Assembly (NCBI GenBank): GCA_013397455.1
Contig: VYZB01000213.1
Coordinates: 396,279 to 460,278 of the forward strand
DNA from: Crotophaga sulcirostris
Taxonomy: Eukaryota > Chordata > Aves > Cuculiformes > Crotophagidae
DNA length: 64,000 nucleotides
Direction of reading: 5' to 3'
The notes beneath the pieces are model-generated. The model was not told the DNA's origin, did not search any database, and worked only from the letters and a program-made list of their open reading frames with translations. Numbering within the stretch: the first letter of the stretch is position 1; the number at the start of each line of letters is the position of its first letter. Positions 1-10,433 of the stretch are shown here, piece after piece. The translations under genes were made by a program, and so were the position numbers.

Positions 1-520
1 ATGCAAAGCCCTACTAAAATTATTCATAAATTATGAGAATATTGCAGTTTCACCTCCAGATTGCTTTGAAAAGTCTTATTTGACTCATACAATCACTAAT
101 AGAAATACTTATCCTAAAATTGATTTTTAAAGGTTTGTGGTTTGTTGTGTTTGGGTTTTTGTTATGTTTCGGGGTTTTTTCCCCCTAGCCAGCATACCCC
201 CCACTCAGTTTCCATGCAAAATTGAAACAGTCATTTTCTCCCTAAGAAACCTCATCTCAAGCCCAGTTTGTGCAGCCCTTCCAATTTCAAATTCATTTTC
301 CTGGCACTGTCCCACAACTGCAAGACCTGCCCCCAAACACACAAGAGGATTTAGGAAGGGGCCTGTTGTAGCCAGCATTTATCCTTAGACAAGCCTTTGC
401 TTAAGCAGGGTTTTAAACTAAAAAAGGGGTAATTTTAGCAACACACTAGCGACAGCATTTAGTAGGAATATGAGCAGTGCAAGAATTCCTACTCCTTCTC
501 AATTTTTATTGCCAGTCATT
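1..520. other. Non-coding stretch, no gene seen
   Basis: AT-rich DNA with a GT/T-rich low-complexity patch around 130-180. The one open frame here (137-388) has no recognisable domain. If the CpG island at 2.0-2.5 kb is a leftward promoter, this stretch would be first-intron sequence of that gene. Nothing in the sequence itself shows that. Confidence 0.5.
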
Positions 521-870
521 TCATAGAATCAAAGAAACATGGAATGATTTGGGTGGGAATGGACCTTAAAGATCATCCAGTTCCATCCCTCTTCCGCCAC
601 CATGGGCAGGGCCACCTCCCACTAGGTCAGGTTGCTATTGATATGGAAAATACTAGCAAATAAACTCCCTTAGACTCATTTTGAAATGGAGTTTTACAAA
701 GCAAGCATCCATGTGCTGGACGCATGACAGAACGATTTCCATTAATCCACTACTTCTAGTATCACTCAAAGCTTCATGCAACCTGGCCCTGAACACCTCC
801 AGGGATGGGGCATCCATGACTTCTCTGGGCAACCTGTTCCAGTGCTTCACCACCCTCACAGTAAATAACC
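521..870 (-). mobile_element. CR1 LINE 3' end, interrupted copy
   Basis: Read on the minus strand, the left edge is the CR1 3' tail (reverse of the TATGATTC-type end), followed by the usual 3' UTR. Further in is the end of ORF2, whose translation includes the CR1 hallmark HWNRLPRE followed by a SLEVF block. The copy is 5'-truncated like nearly all CR1 inserts. About 131 bp of unrelated sequence (636-766) splits it: the CR1 reads up to AGGTTGCT and resumes at CTCAAAGC. The right border is blurred by divergence. Confidence 0.8.
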
Positions 871-1004
871 ACGTATCAGTTTTTACCATATTTCTGATGA
901 CAAAATAGGCATAAGGCCCTTTGCCTTTTAAAAACCTCAGGAGAAGAGAGTGAAACTGACCAGCCCCTCCCCTCAACTATGGCTACAAGCCCAGAGGGGC
1001 TCTG

Positions 1005-2042
1005 TCACAGAATGATGGAATGACCTGACTTGGAAGGGACCCACAAGGATCATCGAGTCCAGCTCCTGTCCCTGCACGGGACACCCCAATGCTCACCCCG
1101 TGTGTCTGAGGGCACTGCCCAAACCCTTCTGGCACATTGTCAGCCCTGGCGCTGTGGCTGCTTCTCGGGCGAGCTGTGCCAGTGCTCTACCACCCTCTGG
1201 GAAGAAGAACTGTTCCTATTGTCCAACCTAACCCTCCCCTGACACATCTTCCCGCCATTCCCTCGGCTCCTGTCCTTGGTCACCGGAGAGATCAGCATCT
1301 GCTCCTGCTCCTCCTCCTCCCCGTGTGAGGAAGCAGTGAACTGCGATGAGGTCTCTGGAGGAGACTGAGAGGGGATCTCATAGTTGATTACTGCCTTCTC
1401 ACAAGAGGAGGTGAAACAGGTGCTGACCTCCTCTCTCTTGTGACCCATGATAGGACTAGAAGTAATGGCAGGAAGATGGATGTGCCAGGGGAGGGTTAGG
1501 TCGGATATTAGGAAGAGGTTCTTCACCCCGCGGGTGGTGGAGCACTGGAACAGGCTCCCCAGGGAGGCAGTCACGGCACCAAGTCTACCAGTATTCAGAA
1601 AGCATTTGGACAATGCCCTCAGTCACATGGTGTGAATGTTGGGAGTGTCTTGTGCAGGGACAGGAGTTGGACCCGATGACCCCTTTGGGTCCTTTCCAAC
1701 TCGAGTAATTCTATGATTCTGTGATTCTCAGTCTCCTCCAGACTGAACAGGCCAAGTGCCTTCAGCACCTCCTCACACGCTTTCCCCTCTAGACCCTTCA
1801 CAGTTCTGTGGCCTCCTCTGGACACCCTCCAGTAGTTTTATGTCCTTTTTCTACTGTGGCGCCCAAAGCTGCACACAGTGCTCAAGGTGGGGTCGCACCA
1901 GTGCAGAGTAGAGTGGGACAATTACCTCGCTTCACCGGCTGGCAACGCCGTGCTTGATGCACCCCAAGACACGGCTGGCCCTCTTGGCTGCCAGGGCGCA
2001 CTGGTGGCTCATGCTCAACCTGCCGCCAACCAGAACCCCCTT
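1005..2042 (-). mobile_element. CR1 LINE, minus copy split by a nested CR1
   Basis: This is a minus-strand CR1 in two pieces, 1005-1353 and 1729-2042. The first piece holds the 3' tail and the end of ORF2. The second continues upstream into ORF2 sequence matching the familiar avian CR1 blocks (the reverse of the ILKP/GVLHQARR-type region). The two pieces join with almost no loss of CR1 sequence, so the plus-strand CR1 between them arrived later. The right edge stops where the CpG island begins. Confidence 0.85.
1354..1728 (+). mobile_element. CR1 LINE inserted inside the older CR1
   Basis: This is a 5'-truncated plus-strand CR1. It encodes the tail of ORF2 (VVEHWNRLPREAV around 1528-1575) and then the 3' UTR, ending in an ATTCTATGATTCTGTGATTCT-type terminus at 1728. 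It lies within a minus-strand CR1 that resumes at 1729. No clear target-site duplication is seen, which is normal for CR1. Confidence 0.85.
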
Positions 2043-2531
2043 GGGCACCGCTCTGGCACCGCGGCTGCCGCAGCGCCTGCCCCTGCCTCTCGCATGGAGG
2101 ATCTCCTAGGCAACCCCCCCCGCCCCGCGCCGCCGGCCTGGTTCCCAGTTCCGCCGAGCCCCCGGGTTGTGGAGAGGGGCGTCGCCGTGCGCAGCCCCGC
2201 CGGCTCCCCGCCCCGCGTCACGCCGCGCCTCCCCGGGCCGGCGGGATCACCTTGCGCAGGCGGCGCTGCCCTCCCCGCCACGGCGGCCGCGCGTCTCCCC
2301 GGGAGCGGCCGCTGCTGCCGAGTCTCGCAGGGCTCTCAGCAGCATCGCGAGAGGCCGGCGGGAGGGCCGGGCCGCCTGCTCTCCTCCCCGCACGGGCGGG
2401 AGAAACCGGCGTCGCTGTCCCAGCCCGCAACGGTGCTTCCGCGGGCCCAGAGATACTCTGGCAACGGCTTCGAGCGCGAAAAGGGGCGTCCTGTGCCACG
2501 GCGGGTCGGGGGCTGTTCGGCCCTCGCGGTT
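2043..2531 (-). promoter_or_regulatory. CpG island; likely leftward promoter (TBC1D32 by synteny)
   Basis: About 490 bp that is very rich in G+C and CpG, in a window that is otherwise AT-rich and CpG-poor. It contains GC-box-like runs (for example around 2118 and 2393), an 8-bp TCGCGAGA core (2345-2352) of the TCTCGCGAGA promoter motif, and an X-box consensus match at 2101-2114. On the minus strand a splice donor AAG|GTGATC sits at 2251/2250, and an ATG at 2345 opens a frame running into that donor. In human the gene divergent to GJA1 is TBC1D32, so a leftward TBC1D32 promoter is the natural candidate. The gene name and any coding exon are inference. The island is bounded on both sides by CR1 copies. 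Confidence 0.6.
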
Positions 2532-3080
2532 CATAGACCATAGAATCACTTGGTTGGAAAAGCCCTGTTGAGATCATCGAATCCAACCACACCTCTCCAC
2601 TACTAAACCATATCCCTGAGCACCTCATCTACCCGTCTTTTAAACACCTCCAGGGATGGTGACTCAACCACCTCCCGGGGCAGCTGTGCCAGTGCCTGAC
2701 AGCCCTTTCGGTGAAGATATTTTTCTTAATGTCCAAAAGGAACCTCACCTGGTGCAACTTGAGGCCATTTCCCCCCATCCTATCACCTGTCACTTGGGAG
2801 AAGAGACCAACACCCACCTCCCTACAACCTCCTTTCAGGTAGTTGTAGGCAGTGATGAGGTCTCCCCTCAGCCTCCTCCAGGCTAAACAACCCCAGCTCC
2901 CTCAGCTGCTCCTTATAAGCCTTGTTCTCCAGCCCCTCCCCAGCTTCATTGCCCTTCTCTGGATGCACTTCAGCACCTCAGTGTCCTTGTAGTGAGGGGC
3001 CCAAAACTGAACACAGTATTTGACATGCGGCCTCACCAATGGCGAGTACAGGGACACAATCACCTCCTTGGTCCTGCTGG
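2532..3080 (-). mobile_element. CR1 LINE 3' half, minus strand
   Basis: The left edge carries the reversed CR1 3' tail (TCATAGAACCATAGAATCAC-like). Then come the 3' UTR and a long piece of ORF2 extending to about 3080, where the element is 5'-truncated. Stop codons and frameshifts make it dead. It begins immediately at the right edge of the CpG island. Confidence 0.85.
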
Positions 3081-3457
3081 TTCTTTACAGCATGTTATGA
3101 TGGTCTCACAATTTGTCTGCCAAATTGTGTAAAAGGAAGGTGCTGAGAAATAGCACTGGCCTAGGAAAAGACTGATCTGTGCTTTCCCCTCTATTTCAGC
3201 GCTGTGATGAAGTACCCTGCACTCAGGTGACAGCAAGGGAAAACGTGGGGCCTGGGAATCCAGGACACATTTTTCAATAAGAGTTGTCCCCCAGCAAAGC
3301 TGGTGAAATCTTCAGCCGCCGCTAACTTGGCTGTACCTCTCCCCAGGCTGGTGTGTCAAATCACACCTCTGTCCAGCCCGCAGTGGCCCCCAGCCTTCTG
3401 CAGTCCGTAGGTTCTCCATTGTAATTGAAAGAATACACTTACCCCATTACTCCCACT
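3081..3457. other. Unique non-coding spacer
   Basis: This stretch of about 380 bp lies between a CR1 and the LTR. I see no open frame, RNA gene or recognisable repeat. Confidence 0.5.
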
Positions 3458-4209
3458 TGTTATGGTTTAGCTTGGTCCCAGTCAATTTGGGCAGCTAAAA
3501 CCCAGCAGTTGGGCTCACAATTCCCGTCCCCTTGGCCCTGAGGGAAAAGGGAAAGAGAGATGAAAGGAAAAGACTTGCAGTTTGGAAACTAAAACTAAAG
3601 CAGCTTTAATGAAATAATAATAATAACAACAATAATAATGCCGTTAATAAGAAAAATAATAAAATGTATCCAAATATATGAAACTGCACCATCACGCCTT
3701 CCCCCCAATGACTATATATCATCACAATTGCTGCAGAGCAGGCACGGGGAAGGGTCCAGGCTAGAAGGGAACTGGATTCAGCAATTGGATTCAGGAATGT
3801 GCAGATCCAGGATGAGCGGCAAACAGACAGACGAGGTCCTCACTGGATGTTTACCACTGAAGAACAAGGCCTATACCCTCGTGATCCCTTAGTTTTATAC
3901 CAAGTGTGACGTATATGGGATGGAATACTCTGTTGGTCAGTTTGGGGTCACCTGTCCAGTCTGCCCCTCCCTGCAGGTGCAACCTTTTCCGCCTCTGACT
4001 TATGGCACTCCACCAGCTCAAAGATGACCTTTGTTTCTATAAGTATAAGTATAAGCAATGGCATTTCTACTTACCAATGCTTCGAGTTATCATGTCTAGA
4101 GAGAAACACTGTCTGAAAAACATGCAGTCAGCTTTCAGAAAATGAAGTTACTTAGATGAGACTTAGGTAAACTTAGAAAACTGATTCTACTTTACCTCAA
4201 ACCAGAACA
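3458..4209 (-). mobile_element. Solo LTR of an avian ERVL-type endogenous retrovirus
   Basis: On the minus strand the element starts TGTTCTGG (right edge, 4209) and ends CCATAACA (left edge, 3458), giving the TG...CA ends of an LTR. Internal order matches the common avian ERVL-like LTR. It has a U3 block with a GGATATTCC-like stretch, a TATA box (TATAAAA, about 3892-3900 in reverse), and an ATTAAA polyadenylation signal (reverse of 3605-3610) preceded by an A/T-rich AAT-repeat tract. No internal gag/pol sequence or second LTR is present, so it is a solo LTR. No convincing target-site duplication was found. It points towards the CpG island. Confidence 0.75.
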
Positions 4210-7200
4210 CCAATTTATATCAGCAAGAGAGTAGACTGGCTCAATAAATAAAAATAATAACGTTGAGGTATTTTACTGTGTTCTTTAACCTTCCATCCTC
4301 TCCTGGGATGGAGGAAATATTACAAAAGGATTTTTTCTATTGAACAAATAAATGTGTAACAGAAAAAACAGCCAAAGCGTTTTGATTTGAAACCATTTTC
4401 CATTAGTTTAGCTGTAACAAACCAGAAATGAGCTATAATAAGCACTCACGATATTTGACTCTGTTTACATGTAAAGTGATACATTGTACATCTTTATCCT
4501 TTGCTCCTAGATTTTCTAATGATTTTGATAATTTTAGTAATGCAAATCTTCCATGACAAAATGTTTCTATAAGTGGATCTGTAGCCCCTTTAATTAACAG
4601 AGCCCTACCTAAGGTGGGAATTCAGTCTGTCACAGTAGAACTATTAGCATGTTGAGGCCAAGCTTGGAAAATGCAGTATTTCTGTTGAAAAAGAATGATT
4701 CAGGAACTGAAACATAAACTTGTCTTACTGCTAGTTCCTCAGAAACAAGACTTTCAGTAGTTGCAGTGGAGTCTCCGTGTTCTCTTCAATGCTTCAAAGT
4801 AGCCAGTGCTTTCAGGTACCCACAAAACAAAAACTGGAATAATTGCCTGTTGCTTGGTGCTTGCTAAAGATCTTGAGTACATTCACCAGAGTCCTGTCAG
4901 TTCGGCTGTGCACTCTCCATGTCTTCTAAGGTGCCCTGTTTGCAATAGGCTACAAGTGACAGCAGCTTATTCTTCATCCATGTGTACTACTTTTCTGTTC
5001 CCATACCAACTGAGAAGTGCTGTGGTGTGGTACAACACTTCTAATTTCTCTGTCACTTCATAAGTGCTGATTTAAGTGACAGCACTTCAATTTCACCTTC
5101 TGAGGGTGATACCCCAGAATGAGCAACACTATTCTGAAGTGCATTATGTTTACATAGGTGGATGTCAATCACATGAGAGAGGTTGCAATCATTGTGAAAT
5201 TGCTCATGCAGATTTCACACTAGTGAAATTCCCCTTTCCTTAGACCAAGGCATCTTTCTCATCGGAAAAAATATTCCAGATGTTCTGTCCTGGTTGTACA
5301 AACAGGAAAACCTCTGGCTCCTAACCCTAGTTCAGGAAGATATGAGATACAAACAAGTCTTCTGAGGATTTCAGTGTTCATAGAAAGTCACAGACCTGTC
5401 TTCTATAATTTTAGAAGCATAGAGGAAACAGCAAATGCACCAATTTTTAGAGTTTGTAGTATATAAGGTAAACAAAGTTTAAAACTGTGAAACATTATAA
5501 GGATGTGAGTCACTTAAGTATTACAGAGAAGTTTAATTTCTGTACCTAATGATTAATAAGATTTTCTCCCCATGCCTTGAACATATCCCAAAATTCAAAA
5601 TACCAATTTATTCCAAATCACTGTAAATTTAAAATACTCTTGCAGTGTCTCTCCAACTTCGCAATTCAGAAGGGAAGAAACTGGACAACAAAGAAATGTT
5701 CTTTACAGCTAATGGGAGCAGTGGGAACGTCTCATCTTAGTGCTAACGTCACTACACCAGGGACACAATTTCTCTCCTCCCTTTCTGTTCTGTTCTGCCC
5801 TACTCTCTTCTTCTCTTTCATTTTAACTGTCCACAAGACCGCCCTTTTGTGGATGGCACACAAAGGTCTGGAGAGATTCTGATTTTATGTAATTGATCCA
5901 CAGCTGTTAAAAAAACAAACCGAAACAAACCCACTTTTTATAGTCCATTCCAGAGCTAATCAAAACCAAGAGGAGCTAGGATATCCTCACTTTATAGTTT
6001 CCCAAACTAGGACTAAGATACATGTCAGGAAAGGAGAAATAAGTGTGAAATCTGGCTCTGGTGATAACACAACAGGCCTACCATACCTTTCTGAATATTC
6101 TTGGCATCACTTAAGCAGTTTCTGAGTACCCAAATAAATGATGAAGACAATTCTTCCTTTTATGAACCCTTTGGCATTTGTTGCCCTCTCACATCACTAA
6201 TCATAGGAGTTTCCCAGATTTGGAGGAACAATGAGCATGTTTTGAGAGTCTGTTAGATCATAATCTAATCATAAATATCAAAAAGGAAACTGCTTTAAAT
6301 GTTACTGCTGATGGGAAAGTCTTTTTAAATAATCTCCAAAGGAAATTTTCTATTTTGGAGACCATCTGTCCTTTCCTCCCTGTGCACTCTGGGGAAATAC
6401 TAACGCATTACTACATGTTTCCATTAAAACAAACAATTAAGGAATCAGTGGGTAAATGGGCATGAGGGTGACAGGTTGGATCCCTTAATACTATCAGCCT
6501 CACTTGGAAGGACTGTTTTAAAATATATCTATACAGAAGTTATATTGGTTCCATTACAAATAAAGAAGTAAACTCATGACTTTAGTCTGAAGTTATATCG
6601 CTTGACTTTGCTACTGAGAGCTAAGCCAATACAAACCACGTGTAAGCTCTTTCAAGAATAAAAAAATTAAATTGAGTCCATTTACTTATTTCATAATTAA
6701 ACTTCTGATATTTCAGAAAGACTGAAGCTCATACACTACTATTGCTGATTTATTTCATTTGAGAAAAAGAACTGAGAATCTGTCAGGAAGTCAATAGGAC
6801 TCTCGCGTAACATTGTAAAGCACTAACTCAGAACCATCCTGCCTGATAACAATCCAGAATGTTATTGATTAAAAATTAAACTCAGTGAATAAATAGACTC
6901 TGATTTTTCCATCTGTATTTTATGACGCAGTTTTCAATAGATACTCTGTGTGTGGTTGTAAAAATAACTAGTGGAACTGAGGTTCTGTACAGGTGATTAA
7001 ATCTACACTGCATTGCTAAGTAACTGCCTCAATGAATCAAAGAGAAAATAAGCTTCAATGACAATATAAAAATCCCAATGCCAATAAAATGTTTGCTGAT
7101 CCACAAATCTTTCTTGATGAAACTTCAGGGAGCTAAGGACATATGTGTCACTGGCTCTGATTTGCCTTAGGCAAAACTCTTAACACTGGACATACCTCTT

Positions 7201-10200
7201 TATTGGAAATTAAGGGTAATAAAATTATCTCTATATGCTGCTAAGAAAATTAACATTACAGAAACAAAATATAACCAAGTGGTATTATAAATATCTGATT
7301 TATTCATCATTTTTTTCTAATTAATATTTTGGTCTTTTTTTATCATGTTTCCTGAAGGTGGCAGCAATATTCAAGAGTTGTGTGGATGCCTCACTTTTGA
7401 ACCCATTGACCTGGAATACAACATTTCTTTCAATGCATATGTATTTATATTTATGGCTATTTATAATATACTTAAATGCAAACTTTGATGACATAGATAT
7501 TGTATTTGTGGACATATGTTGTACAATATCACCACAGAATGTGAAGAAAATATGTTGACCTGGGGTGATGAGACTGTGTATTCTTTTGTCTGGTAAAAAA
7601 TCAGAAGCTAAAGGAATATTCCTAAAATATTAAATATTTTAAATTAACATTTTACTGTGCTTGCAGTTAAAATTGTCCATTTCATTGACTTCAGTGAAGT
7701 CTGGATCGTTTATGTTTTCTGAAGTGATGTAGCTAATTTGTGGGCACTACATTAGCACTTCAAAACACTACAGATTTTGTCTGTAATCACTGTGGGAGGA
7801 TTATAGGCTGTCTGTAGGGTTCCTTTCATTTCCATTCCTCCATTTGGTCTTAATCATTTATAATCACTGCTAGAGTCGTTCAAGCCAACTGTTAACACTG
7901 CTTCTCCACTTTTCCGTTTGCCTTGGACACTTTGCACTAATTGTGAAATGTTTTTACTATAGAGGCTAAGCAATTACATCAATATTAGAAATAGGACACA
8001 ACTTAGAGAACTCTTCTTTCATTGTACTAGCAGTTGTTTGGTTAGCGACTTGCAGATCCCAGCTGCAGTCTGAGTGGAGAATCATAGAAGCCAGCAAAGG
8101 CATCTTTGCAGCAGGGCTTTCCTCCTCTTCATCTTTCACCCCAGGACTGCCTTAATGTTAGGCACCTCTCATGGCTGCACATCTTCTCTCAGCACAAGGT
8201 CTGCTCTAAGAACACCTTCAGGACAGGGGCCCAGGTTCTGGTGCTGCTGACCCAGAAAGGCTACTTTTGAGGAAAGCAATTGCATAGCTGCCGATGGTTG
8301 TGCTGCCAAAGGAGGTGCAAAACGGAGGCAGAGGCTTCCCTGTGAGTCTTCACTGGTTCAAACAGACTTCCCAAATCCTCTTATACTTTCAGAGCTGAAT
8401 GTCTTGTCATGAGAGAAAAGTAAGGAAGAAACTGCATTTATTTTAGATGTAATCTCCCCACCTAAATGTTCATGGAACACAAAAGCTACAATTTTAAATT
8501 ATCCTGACAGAGTTTATTACATTGTACATTCTACGGAGTCTGCTCAGCAAAACTGGTGGCCTTTTTTTGTAGCTGTAGATGAGGATTGCTGTGACTTAGA
8601 ATTGTTTGTCTTTCCTGTCCACCCCAATTCCTGTCCATGCTACTTTGCAAACCAGTACTTTGTTATCTTGAAATTGAATACCTTTATAATTGCTTTATGT
8701 TATGCTCATTTTTGTACAGTATAGCTGAAGTAACTTCCTTCATATTTCCTCTCAACATTAACATTAATTCCTGCGCCCATCACACTGACATTTCAACTCT
8801 TCTGAGTTGCTGATATGGTATTGTGTTGCAGACATCAACTGCTATTCCTTTTTGTCTCAGGTTTCCCTAAAATGTGTCACTGCTATAACTTCCTTTCCTA
8901 TACCATCTGTACTCTAAAGCCTGTATAAGTGATTTTCCATTGAGCCACCATACCTTCTCTATCCTCTGTTTTCCATATGTCTTCTGAAAATTGTATCTGT
9001 CCAGATAGACTACAGCTCTCCTTACCCAATGGCTTATCCTGCTATAGTCCTGAATCCCACAGTCAAACAAAATATAATTTCCTCTCTGCACCATCACACC
9101 AAGTGCTTCCTGTAACCCTAATATTTGCAGGGAGTCAAATACTTGAGACATATGCTATGCAAGCTGTTGTTTTATATTCCTTTTTTTTTAATATAAGTTA
9201 CAGTCTTGTTTTTAAGGATTTCTTAAGTACAGATCAATCAAGCTAGATATGACACAGAGAAAACTTTGTTCTCTTAATTTTTTGAATGCTGTAAAATGCT
9301 TGAGAAGTAAGCAAATTTTGCTCTTTGTTTCTTATTTGAAACTATACTCTTTAGTAAGATCTGCATAGCAGGACAGAATTTGACCTGTACTTTGCCATGC
9401 TTTATTCCTCTGTGTACTTTCAGCAACATGAGATGTGTGCTTTCTTTTTCAAACATTTTGTGTCCTAGTGAACTGTGACTTCCTCAAACATCAAAGTAAT
9501 ATTTTAAAGAAATAATAAAAGCATTGCTTGGTACCAACACTGTCTATTTAAATTCCAGAAAGCATGACTGAAGTAAAGAAAGATGAATGAATAAAAATAT
9601 CAGTCCTGAATGTCTTCACACAAAAAAGTCAGTCACTTAATGAAAATTGATTGTTAGATTGCTGTGTAACAGACTCTGTTGTACAGTGGAATCTCTGTAG
9701 TAACACACAGACATGCCTTAAGATAATGAATCTCATTTCTTTGCAGAAGTAAAAAAATAAAATGTGTAATAGTTTTGTATTATTGAAACCAATATGCCAC
9801 GCTCATCCCTGGTATAATTCCAGTGAATTTTAGTGTTAAAGACTAATTGGATTCAGTAAGTCTGCAAATACTGTTCTCTGACATGAATAATAATCTCTGA
9901 GTAACAAACAGTATACTTAATATTTTCAGTGACATTTATTTTAGTGCTCTTGTGGCGTGAGAAAAATTCCAATAGAGACACAGTTTTGTCAACTCATTTA
10001 ATCGAGGAATAAGACAAATATTTCTAAATCTTGATATACCTCCACAGTAACTGTTTCAAAATTTGTAATGCATATTTTATTCCAGACTAAATCATTTGCC
10101 CCAAAAGATATTGGCAAGTAAATAAAATATTAGGCTTATTTTACTTAATATTAGTATTTTGAGAATAAATGTAATTTTCATTAAAGCCATATGGCTTGCA

Positions 10201-10416
10201 GCAGAATGAAGAGATCTATCCACAGGCCAGACATAATAGAAATTATTAGGGCTCTCAGCCAGTACTTTAGGATGCAAAAGTGCAAAACTACATTCAGTTG
10301 GACAGGTCTTGCCTCCCACTGATCAAGACTTTGAATTTTACAGCCTGTTTGGCATGAAATGTCCTGATTTTTGGATCTCTATCTATATATACTCAGATGA
10401 AAATTGGACAGCCTGC
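4210..10416. other. Intergenic DNA, no gene seen
   Basis: About 6.2 kb of AT-rich sequence. All open frames are short (under about 105 codons), lack recognisable motifs, and are spread evenly over frames, as expected by chance. I found no transposon with confident boundaries. Old degraded repeats or regulatory elements could be present but cannot be seen without comparison. Confidence 0.55.
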
Positions 10417-10433
10417 AAAAAAAAAAAAAAAAA
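10417..10433 (+). repeat. A17 homopolymer
   Basis: An uninterrupted run of 17 A. It is not visibly the tail of a retrocopy: the 5' side has no mRNA-like sequence. Confidence 0.9.

Noticed and set aside
1878..2628. Long open frames on both strands of the CpG island
   Set aside because: High G+C removes stop codons. The frames run into CR1 sequence and show no protein family.
8867..9151. 94-codon minus-strand frame with tyrosine- and arginine-rich sequence
   Set aside because: It does not match any family I know and is not supported by splice or promoter signals.
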